Below, in pieces: positions 35,388 to 42,090 of a DNA stretch of 64,000 bases. The DNA comes from CATQHS01 sp963422655. Lineage in GTDB: Bacteria > Actinomycetota > Acidimicrobiia > Acidimicrobiales > Aldehydirespiratoraceae. Where the stretch lies: the NCBI GenBank assembly GCA_963422655.1, contig OY730440.1:2914001-2978000 (forward strand), in the 5' to 3' direction. The notes beneath the pieces are model-generated. The model had not been told where the DNA came from, did no database searches, and saw nothing but the letters and a program-made list of their open reading frames with translations. Position 1 is the stretch's first letter; each line of letters opens with the position of its first letter. Made by a program: the position numbers and the translations under genes.

Positions 35388-35762
35388 GTGGCCGAAGTCA
35401 CGATCTATCACAACCAGAATTGAAACTCGTCTCGCAACGCCGTGGCGGTCGCCGCGGAGATGGGAGTGGTCTTCGATGAGGTCCGTTACCTGAAGACACC
35501 ACCGGACGAGGAGTCGCTGCGAGCCATCGTGGCCAAGCTGGAGGACCCGGTCGAGAACCTCGTCCGTAAGGACGCTCAGTTCGCCAAGCTGGGGCTGGCC
35601 GAAAGCGACTACGTGGGCAGCCCCGACGCGGTCGTGACCGTGTTGGTGAAACACCCCCGGCTGATGCAGCGCCCGGTACTGGTCCGAGGCGACCGGGCCA
35701 TAATCGGCCGGCCCTTGGCTGGCACCAAGGCCAGAGGCCGGATCGAGTCCCTGCTGCGATGA
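35388..35762 (+). CDS. ArsC/Spx-like thioredoxin-fold protein with in-frame UGA (probable selenoprotein)
   Basis: A 124-residue ArsC-like protein read from the GTG at 35388 (GGGAGGGAG upstream). It opens VAEVTIYHNQN, and codon 12 is TGA (35421-35423), at the place of the catalytic Cys of ArsC (typically YHNPxCxxSR). The frame continues as NSSRNAVAVAAEMG and on to the ArsC-like ending PRLMQRPVLV ... IGRPLAGTK. Every family-conserved feature flanks the UGA, so a selenocysteine reading is likely. A hairpin with a GGUC loop starts 16 bases after the UGA (separate entry). If the UGA instead stopped translation, the protein would be destroyed. selA, selB and selD are not in the window. A UGC-to-UGA sequencing error remains possible. 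Confidence 0.8.
35440..35457 (+). promoter_or_regulatory. SECIS-like hairpin after the in-frame UGA
   Basis: A perfect 7-base-pair stem (one G:U) with a four-base loop GGUC at 35447-35450. The loop begins 23 bases after the UGA. Bacterial SECIS elements are described as short stems with a small apical loop having a G near its start and lying within about 16-37 bases of the UGA; the E. coli fdhF element also has a GGUC loop. The sequence therefore fits the known element, but SelB binding is untested. Confidence 0.65.
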
Positions 35763-35967
35763 CCACGCTGCGATGCTGCGATGGACTTGGCCCGGTACCG
35801 AGGCGATCTGAGCGCGGCTCTGGCCCGCCTCGACGAGCTGGCTACGCTGATACCGGCGCGTGATCGGGCGCGCTGACAGCGTCGGCGGTACCGGCTAGAG
35901 TTCGGCCCGGTCCAAGACACCGGGCTCGGCCCTACCAAGGGTCCGGGCCGTCACGAAGGGGAAACCG

Positions 35968-36162
35968 ATGCGAATTGTCGTCGACTTCGATCTGTGCGAG
36001 AGCAACGCCGTCTGCATGCAGATAGCGCCCGACATCTTCGAGGTGCGCGACGACGACTTCCTCTACGTACTCGACGAGACCCCAGGCGAAGCCGACCGGC
36101 AACGAGTGGAGGAATGCGTACAGCGCTGCCCCAAGCAGGCCATCTCAGTTGTCGAAGACTGA
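35968..36162 (+). CDS. Small ferredoxin, [3Fe-4S]-type
   Basis: A 64-residue electron carrier. The Cys pattern is C10-x5-C16 near the start and C50-x3-C54-Pro near the end. The middle Cys of a four-iron cluster (C-xx-C-xx-C) is replaced by Asn13, as in the small 3Fe-4S ferredoxins that serve cytochromes P450 and Rieske enzymes. The ATG at 35968 follows GAAGGGG. The ferredoxin reductase gene follows 36 bases later, giving a complete electron-transfer pair, which could also feed the Rieske oxygenases at 5-7 kb that lack their own reductase. Confidence 0.9.
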   Translation: MRIVVDFDLCESNAVCMQIAPDIFEVRDDDFLYVLDETPGEADRQRVEECVQRCPKQAISVVED

Positions 36163-36198
36163 CCCCGGCTGGCACGATCCCGACCACCCCGACGATCA

Positions 36199-37443
36199 TT
36201 GCCCACCCCATCCTCTGTAACCATCGTCGGCGCCTCCCTGGCCGGCCTGCGAGCGGCCGAGACGCTTCGCGCTGACGGCTTCGACGGCCCGATAACCCTG
36301 ATCGGCGACGAGGCTCACCTGCCCTATGACCGCCCACCCCTGTCCAAGCAGGTGCTGGCCGGGGACTGGGAGCCCGACCGCACAGCACTGTCCACCTCCG
36401 AGAGGCTGGCCGAGCTCGACCTCGATCTACGGCTCGGCACCCGAGCCACCAGTTTCGACTTGACCACCCGCACGCTGGGGTTGGCCGGCTCGGAGACGAC
36501 GGCCGGTGGCCCGGCGGAGCCCGGCGGAGCCCGGCCCGACGAAACGCTGACCGTTGACTCGATGCTGATCGCAACCGGGGCCAGGTGTCGCACCCTCGGC
36601 CCGGGGCCACGGCTCGAGGGCGTCCACGTGCTGCGCTCCCTCGACGACTGTCTGGCCCTGCGGGCCGACTTCGAAGCCTCGCCGGCTCGGGTGGTTGTGG
36701 TGGGCGCCGGCTTCATCGGAGCCGAGGTGGCGGCCACGGCTCGGACCAAGGGCCTGGACGTGGTGATGATCGAAGCTCTGCCCACCCCGCTGAGCCGGGT
36801 TCTGGGCCCCGAGATGGGGGCGGTGTGTGCGGCCGTGCACCGCGACCACGGCGTGGATCTGCGTACCGGCACCGGGGTGGAAGGCATCGACGGCGCCGAC
36901 CGGGTGGAGCGGGTCCGCCTTTCGGACGGGTCGGTGATCGACGCCGACGTCGTGGTGGTCGGTATCGGGGTGACCCCCAACACCGAATGGCTCGAAGGCT
37001 CGGGCCTGACCATCGACAATGGCGTCGTGTGCGACGCCACCGGCTGGGCCGGGCCCGGCGTGGCCGCGGCCGGTGACGTGGCCCGCTGGCCCAACCGGCG
37101 GTTCGGCTTGGTCATACGAGTCGAGCACTGGGACAACGCCGCCGCCCAGGGCGCTCACGCCGCCCGGCGACTCCTCGGTACCGCCGAGCCGTTCGCACCG
37201 ATCCCGTGGTTCTGGAGCGATCAGTACGACCGCAAGATCCAACTGGCCGGCCACGTGCACCCCGATGACGACGTCCGAGTAGTGGCCGGATCGGTTGAAC
37301 AGCGTCGGTTCGTCGCCCTCTACGGTCGTGGGGACCGGCTGGTGGGAGTGCTCGGATTCAACCGGCCCCGGCACGTCATGCGATACCGAGCCATGATCGA
37401 GCAGGAAGCAACCTTCGACGAAGCTGTCGCGGCCGAGGTCTGA
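36199..37443 (+). CDS. Ferredoxin reductase, FAD/NAD(P)H-dependent
   Basis: A 414-residue flavoprotein of the ferredoxin/rubredoxin/putidaredoxin reductase group. The FAD dinucleotide motif is VTIVGASLAGLRAAETL (near residue 7) and the NAD(P)H motif VVVVGAGFIGAEVAATA (near 170). The later segments AAGDVARWPN (FAD contact) and WFWSDQYDRKIQLAG are typical. I find only a TTG start at 36199-36201 giving MPTPSSVTIVG; no ATG or GTG lies in a suitable place. It probably transfers electrons from NAD(P)H to the adjacent ferredoxin. Confidence 0.9.
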   Translation: MPTPSSVTIVGASLAGLRAAETLRADGFDGPITLIGDEAHLPYDRPPLSKQVLAGDWEPDRTALSTSERLAELDLDLRLGTRATSFDLTTRTLGLAGSETTAGGPAEPGGARPDETLTVDSMLIATGARCRTLGPGPRLEGVHVLRSLDDCLALRADFEASPARVVVVGAGFIGAEVAATARTKGLDVVMIEALPTPLSRVLGPEMGAVCAAVHRDHGVDLRTGTGVEGIDGADRVERVRLSDGSVIDADVVVVGIGVTPNTEWLEGSGLTIDNGVVCDATGWAGPGVAAAGDVARWPNRRFGLVIRVEHWDNAAAQGAHAARRLLGTAEPFAPIPWFWSDQYDRKIQLAGHVHPDDDVRVVAGSVEQRRFVALYGRGDRLVGVLGFNRPRHVMRYRAMIEQEATFDEAVAAEV

Positions 37444-37472
37444 TCCGGCCCCGTGACCGCGTCTTTCATCCC

Positions 37473-37982
37473 GTGGTGACGAAGGGCTCGGTCGCCATCG
37501 CCGCCGGTCTCATAGCGATCTCGTGTAGCGCCGAGAGCGAACCGGCCGTCTACGACAGAACCGGTCTCGAATCCGGGATAGGCGCCGCCCTGGTGCCCGA
37601 CAGGCCCGGGGTCGTGTCCGGCGTGAGCTGTCCCGATGTCGACCTGAGGGCCGATGCAGAGCCGCCCGAGACCACCACTCTGCAATGTCGGGCTGTCATC
37701 GGCGAGACGCCGGTGGCAGTCACGGTGCGGGTCACCGGTGGCCGGGTCGATGTCTCCACTGATGCCTTCCTGGTGGACGTGGCCATGTTGGAGGAGCAGA
37801 GCGCGGCGCGGCTGAGCAAAGATCTGGGCCCGACCACCGTTGATTGCGACACCGATCCGGTGCTGGTGAGCGTTGCGGGCACGATCCTGGCCTGTGAGGC
37901 CTCCGATGCCAGGGGGGTGGCGCACCCCATCTCGATCACGATCGTGTCCGAGACCGGTGACTGGGAGCTGGGCCTGGGTTGA
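37473..37982 (+). CDS. Lipoprotein with DUF4333-like domains
   Basis: A 169-residue predicted lipoprotein: signal SVAIAAGLIAISC with a lipobox Cys, followed by repeated Cys-bearing segments (GVVSGVSCPDVDL, TTLQCRAVIG ... VTVRVTGG; then TTVDCDTDPV, GTILACEASD) that resemble the DUF4333 repeat of actinobacteria. Two candidate GTG starts are adjacent (37473 and 37476). Function unknown; such proteins sit on the outer face of the membrane. Confidence 0.75.
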   Translation: MVTKGSVAIAAGLIAISCSAESEPAVYDRTGLESGIGAALVPDRPGVVSGVSCPDVDLRADAEPPETTTLQCRAVIGETPVAVTVRVTGGRVDVSTDAFLVDVAMLEEQSAARLSKDLGPTTVDCDTDPVLVSVAGTILACEASDARGVAHPISITIVSETGDWELGLG

Positions 37983-38069
37983 CCATCCCGGAATAGCGTT
38001 GACCGTCGGGGAGGAGTATAAAAGTCAGGAGCAGGAGGAGGCGCCGATGAGTCCTGGTACTCTGTGGCG

Positions 38070-38139
38070 TCCCGCTCCCGGGCGGGATGTGTCGTGCTTG
38101 GAGCACGAGCTGCCGGTCTCGCACTGCGATCCGGTGGCA
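38070..38139 (+). promoter_or_regulatory. Structured 5' leader of rpsO
   Basis: Three potential hairpins precede rpsO. TCCCGC (38070-38075) pairs with GCGGGA (38082-38087). TCGTGCT (38092-38098) pairs with AGCACGA (38102-38108). TGCC (38111-38114) pairs with GGCA (38136-38139). A structured leader of this kind would fit autoregulation by S15, which binds its own mRNA in many bacteria, but no specific actinobacterial element is recognised. Confidence 0.4.
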
Positions 38140-38166
38140 GGGTCCTGAACCCGACTGAGGAACTCA

Positions 38167-38448
38167 ATGCCCGCCAACCTCCCACCCAAGGCCGAGACCA
38201 TCGCCTCGATGACGCAAGCCTTCGGATTGGCCTTCACCGACACTGGCTCCCCCGAAGTCCAGATCGCCTTGCTGTCCGACCGCATCAGCCATCTCACCGA
38301 TCACCTGAGAACCCACAAGAAGGATCATCACGGTCGGCGAGGCTTGCTGATGCTGGTCGGCCGGCGAAGAAGGTTGCTCGACTACGTGAAGGACAATGAC
38401 ATCGACCGTTACCGGGCGGTGATAACTCACCTCGGCCTGCGACGCTGA
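38167..38448 (+). CDS. rpsO: Ribosomal protein S15
   Basis: A 93-residue protein matching S15: FTDTGSPEVQIALLSDRISHLTDHLRTHKKDHHGRRGLLMLVGRRRRLLDYV is the family core. It binds 16S rRNA and helps assemble the 30S subunit. The usual length is 88-90 residues. It is followed by pnp after two hairpins, the classic rpsO-pnp arrangement. Confidence 0.97.
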   Translation: MPANLPPKAETIASMTQAFGLAFTDTGSPEVQIALLSDRISHLTDHLRTHKKDHHGRRGLLMLVGRRRRLLDYVKDNDIDRYRAVITHLGLRR

Positions 38449-38481
38449 GCATGACACGGCGGTCCCACCCGGACCGCTGTT

Positions 38482-38506
38482 CCGGTTGATCGCAGCGATC
38501 GGCCGG
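38482..38506 (+). terminator. Hairpin after rpsO
   Basis: An 11-base-pair stem (38482-38492 with 38496-38506, two G:U pairs) with a three-base loop, 34 bases after the rpsO stop. There is no U-run, so it is probably a processing site or weak terminator. Confidence 0.5.
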
Positions 38507-38550
38507 CGACGATCCCAGAAACAACCGAGAGGTGCGACCGCACCGGTACT

Positions 38551-38587
38551 AGTCGTATCGGCCTCGCTCGGTGGGACCGATACGACT
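38551..38587 (+). promoter_or_regulatory. Hairpin in the pnp leader, possible RNase III site
   Basis: An 11-base perfect inverted repeat (AGTCGTATCGG at 38551-38561, CCGATACGACT at 38577-38587) with a 15-base loop, ending 61 bases before the pnp ATG. In E. coli a hairpin in this place is cut by RNase III and degraded by PNPase, so pnp autoregulates. The same role here is inferred. Confidence 0.6.
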
Positions 38588-38648
38588 GGGAACTGGCGGG
38601 GTTGTGCTTCGAACCAGGACCCTCCCAGGGTCTGTCAGGAGACACCCA

Positions 38649-41180
38649 ATGACCGAATCTCTATCGGTTACCGGCGCGTTCACGCGCGCCGAAGGCAAGG
38701 ACACCACTTTTGAAACCGGCACATTCGCCCGGCTGGCCGGCGGGGCGGTGACAGCCCGGATGGGCGACACCCTCGTGCTGGTCACCGCCACCGGATCCAA
38801 GACCCCCCGGCCCGGCGCCGACTTCTTTCCGCTCACCGTCGATGTCGAGGAGCGTATGTACGCGGCCGGGAGGATCCCAGGTTCCTTCTTCCGGCGAGAG
38901 GCCCGAGCCGGCGAGCAGGCCGTCTTGACCTGCCGGCTCGTCGACCGGCCCCTGCGCCCGGCCTTCCCCGACGGATTCCGCAACGAGGTCCACGTCGTGG
39001 CCACGGTGCTGGGGGCCGATCAGTCTCATCCCTACGACGTGCTGGCCCTCAATGCGGCTTCGCTGGCGCTGGGCATATCGCCGGTTCCCTTCGACGGTCC
39101 CATCGGGGCGGTACGCTTGGCTTGGTCGCCCGAAGGTGATTGGATCCCCTTCCCGACATACGCCGAAGGCCGGGACTCCGCTTTCGAGATGGTGGTGGCG
39201 GGCCGGCTGGCCGGTGACGACGTGGCCGTGATGATGGTCGAGGCCGGCGGTACGGCCAACACCTGGAACCTCTACGAGAACGGCACCCCCAGAGTGGACG
39301 AAGAGGTTCTGGCCGGCGGGCTGGAAGCGTCCAAGAACTGGATCGCCGAGATGATCGAGCTGCAACTCGAGCTCATGGACAAGGTGGGGACAGTCACCAA
39401 GATGGATCCGCCCCTGCATATCGATTTCAGCGACAGCGTGCTGAGTGAAGTGCAGTCTTTGGCCCGATCCCGCATAGAGCAGATACAACAGATTGCCGAC
39501 AAGGCCGACCGCCAGAACGCCGAGGCCGAGCTCAAGTCCAGTATCGTTGAAGAGCTCGATGCGGCCGGGGCCAAGGGTGACATCTCGAAAGAAGAATTTG
39601 CCGGTCAGGTGCACAGCGCCATACGGGCTGTGACCAAAGAGGTCGTGCGGCGCCGCATAGTCACCGAAGGCATACGCATCGACGGCCGGGCCCCCGACGA
39701 ACTGCGCGAAGTCACCAGCGCAGTGGGGGTGATCCCCACCGCTCACGGCTCGGGCCTGTTCAGCCGGGGCGAAACCCAGGTGCTCAACATCGCCACTCTG
39801 GGGATAGGTCGCAGCGACATGATGATCGACGATCTGTCGCCCACCGAGAAGAAGCGGTACTTCCACCACTACAACTTCCCACCCTTCTCCACCGGCGAAA
39901 CCGGTTTCATGAGGGGTCCCAAGCGTCGCGAGATCGGCCACGGCGCTCTGGCCGAGCGGGCCGTGTTCCCGCTGGTGCCGAGCTTCGACGAGTGGCCTTA
40001 CACGGTGCGCACCGTGTCGGAGGTGATGGCATCCAACGGGTCGAGCTCGATGGCTTCGGTATGCGGATCGACACTGTCGTTGATGGACGCCGGGGTGCCG
40101 GTGAAGGCTCCGGTGGCCGGGGTGGCCATGGGCCTGATCAGCGCTGACGGCGAATACGTCACCCTCACCGACATCCTCGGCGCCGAGGATGCCTTCGGTG
40201 ACATGGACTTCAAGGTGGCCGGCACTGCCGACTTCATCACTGCGCTCCAGCTCGACACCAAGATCGCCGGCATCGGGGCCTCGGTACTGGCCAGTGCCCT
40301 CCAGCAGGCTCGGGAGGCCCGTCTGGCCATCCTGGCTGTCATGGCCACGGCGATTGCCGAGCCTCGGCCCGAAGTGCGTGACACCGCTCCCAAGATCGTG
40401 AGTTTCGAGATCCCGGTGGAGAAGATCGGCGAGGTGATCGGCCCCAAGGGGAAGGTGATCAACGCCATCCAGCTCGAAACCGGCGCCGACATAAATGTCG
40501 ACGACGACGGTGCTGTCGGGGTCGTGTCCATCGCTTCCACCGACGCCGGGGCAGTGGCCGAGGCCGAGCGCCAGATCAAGCTCATCCTCGACCCGCCCAC
40601 CGCAGAAATGGGGACCGTCTATCTGGGCAAGGTCGTGAACATCACGAAGTTCGGCGCCTTCGTCAACATCCTCCCCGGCCGCGACGGCTTGGTGCACATC
40701 TCCAAGCTCGGGGGCAACAAGCGCATCGAGCGTGTGGAGGACGTGCTCGAGCTGGGTAGCGAGATCTCCGTGGTGGTCGAGGACGTCGATCCGAACGGGA
40801 AGGTCTCGTTGCTGCTGGCCGATGACGGCGAGACCGGCGGCACCAACCGGGACCGCCGCTCCGATTCCGGTCCAGCCCGGCCCGATCGGGGCCGGAACCG
40901 TGAAGGGAGCCGTGACGGCGAACCGGTCCGAGCCCGGGCCCAGCGAGGCGCAGGGGCCGGGCGAGGCGGGGGCGCAGCGGCCAGAGACGCAAGTGCCCAA
41001 GGCAAAGCCGACGAATCGTCCGGTTCGGGCTCGGGCTCGCCGTCACGGGTGGTCTCGTTCGAGGATTCCTTCGACCAAGAGCTTCAGGAGGAGTTCGGTG
41101 ACCTCGGCCCTCGGCCCATAGCCCGGCGAGGCGACCGGCGCCGCCGCGGCGGGGCCGGCGGAGGGCGGAACCGGCGGTGA
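38649..41180 (+). CDS. pnp: Polyribonucleotide nucleotidyltransferase (PNPase)
   Basis: An 843-residue 3'-to-5' phosphorolytic exoribonuclease. Two RNase PH-like domains flank a helical domain (residues about 260-340); then come a KH domain (PVEKIGEVIGPKGKVINAIQ) and an S1 domain (GTVYLGKVVNITKFGAFVNILPGRDGLVHISKL). The ATG at 38649 fits the family N-terminus; the reading upstream is not family-like. The C-terminal tail beyond S1 (about 115 residues) is low complexity, rich in Arg, Gly, Ser and Asp, and is longer than usual. dapB follows with a GTGA overlap. Confidence 0.97.
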   Translation: MTESLSVTGAFTRAEGKDTTFETGTFARLAGGAVTARMGDTLVLVTATGSKTPRPGADFFPLTVDVEERMYAAGRIPGSFFRREARAGEQAVLTCRLVDRPLRPAFPDGFRNEVHVVATVLGADQSHPYDVLALNAASLALGISPVPFDGPIGAVRLAWSPEGDWIPFPTYAEGRDSAFEMVVAGRLAGDDVAVMMVEAGGTANTWNLYENGTPRVDEEVLAGGLEASKNWIAEMIELQLELMDKVGTVTKMDPPLHIDFSDSVLSEVQSLARSRIEQIQQIADKADRQNAEAELKSSIVEELDAAGAKGDISKEEFAGQVHSAIRAVTKEVVRRRIVTEGIRIDGRAPDELREVTSAVGVIPTAHGSGLFSRGETQVLNIATLGIGRSDMMIDDLSPTEKKRYFHHYNFPPFSTGETGFMRGPKRREIGHGALAERAVFPLVPSFDEWPYTVRTVSEVMASNGSSSMASVCGSTLSLMDAGVPVKAPVAGVAMGLISADGEYVTLTDILGAEDAFGDMDFKVAGTADFITALQLDTKIAGIGASVLASALQQAREARLAILAVMATAIAEPRPEVRDTAPKIVSFEIPVEKIGEVIGPKGKVINAIQLETGADINVDDDGAVGVVSIASTDAGAVAEAERQIKLILDPPTAEMGTVYLGKVVNITKFGAFVNILPGRDGLVHISKLGGNKRIERVEDVLELGSEISVVVEDVDPNGKVSLLLADDGETGGTNRDRRSDSGPARPDRGRNREGSRDGEPVRARAQRGAGAGRGGGAAARDASAQGKADESSGSGSGSPSRVVSFEDSFDQELQEEFGDLGPRPIARRGDRRRRGGAGGGRNRR

Positions 41181-41914
41181 GCGCCGTCGAGGTGGGGGTC
41201 TGCGGCGCCACCGGACGCATGGGCGTCGAGGTGTGCCGCGCCGTCGAGGCCGACGACGACACCGAGTTGGTGGCCGCCATCGGTTCGGACGGGTCGGTGT
41301 CGGCCTTCGTCGAGGCTGGCGCCGATGTAGTCGTCGACTTCACCGTGGCCGACGCGGCCCGGGCCAATCTGTTGGTGCTGGGCCGGGCCGGTATCCACGC
41401 CGTGGTCGGAACCTCGGGCCTGGGTCCCGGCGACATCGACATGTTCCGGACCGCCTTCACGTCGAGCAACTGCCTGATCGCCCCCAACTTCGCGATCGGC
41501 GCTGCTTTGATGATGCGCTTTGCCGAGATAGCGGCCCCGTTTTTCGAGACGGCCGAGGTGATCGAGATGCACCACGACCGCAAGGTGGATGCACCCTCGG
41601 GCACGGCCATGGGGACGGTGGAGCGCATGGCCGCGGCCTCGGATCACTGGGCTCCCGATCCCACCGCCGACGAGATTCTGCCCGGTGCTCGGGGTGGTCG
41701 GGGGCCGGGTGGCATCGCTGTCCACTCGGTCCGGCTCAAGGGCAGGGTGGCTCATCAAGAGGTGCTGTTCGGCGGCCCCGGTGAGACCCTCACTGTCCGT
41801 CACGACATCATAGACCGGTCGTCGTTCATGCCCGGGGTGATGCTGGGCGTCAAGCGGGTAGCCGACCTGCCCGGGGTGACCGTTGGCCTCGAAGCGGTGC
41901 TGGGCCTCGGATAG
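41177..41914 (+). CDS. dapB: 4-hydroxy-tetrahydrodipicolinate reductase
   Basis: A 245-residue NAD(P)H-dependent reductase in the lysine/diaminopimelate pathway. Visible features are the nucleotide motif GVCGATGRMG (7-16) and the substrate motif MHHDRKVDAPSGTAMG (E-x-HH-x-x-K-x-D-x-P-S-G-T-A) near residues 133-150. Translation starts at a GTG overlapping the pnp stop. dapA lies 4.7 kb away, separated by the sialidase and SURF1 genes. Confidence 0.96.
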   Translation: MSAVEVGVCGATGRMGVEVCRAVEADDDTELVAAIGSDGSVSAFVEAGADVVVDFTVADAARANLLVLGRAGIHAVVGTSGLGPGDIDMFRTAFTSSNCLIAPNFAIGAALMMRFAEIAAPFFETAEVIEMHHDRKVDAPSGTAMGTVERMAAASDHWAPDPTADEILPGARGGRGPGGIAVHSVRLKGRVAHQEVLFGGPGETLTVRHDIIDRSSFMPGVMLGVKRVADLPGVTVGLEAVLGLG

Positions 41915-42014
41915 CAGCCCGGCCCGAGGCGTTGTCCCTGGCGGTTCGGGGCATGGTCGAAATGTCGGTGCCTCCTAGGGGCGTTGTCTTGAATCAAACG
42001 ATGGACACCGATAG

Positions 42015-42048
42015 TTGACAAAATATCAAGAATAAGGGATACTGTCAA
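42015..42048 (+). promoter_or_regulatory. Sigma-70-type promoter with inverted repeat, upstream of the sialidase gene
   Basis: TTGACA (42015-42020) and GATACT (42038-42043) are separated by exactly 17 bases, an almost consensus promoter. The elements overlap an inverted repeat, TTGACA (42015-42020) and TGTCAA (42043-42048), so an operator may sit there. The region is AT-rich, unlike host promoters here. Confidence 0.65.
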
Positions 42049-42090
42049 AAATTCTCTACTCGAGCTCTAATTGAAGAAGTTGGAGGAGTC

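Noticed and set aside
35781..35876. 31-codon reading frame (MDLARYRGDLSAALARLDE ...) after the ArsC-like gene
   Set aside because: Too short, without a clear Shine-Dalgarno and without a recognisable family. It could be a real small protein or a remnant, but I see nothing to support it.
38571..38648. pnp start upstream of 38649
   Set aside because: The reading runs through the leader hairpin and does not match the PNPase N-terminus.
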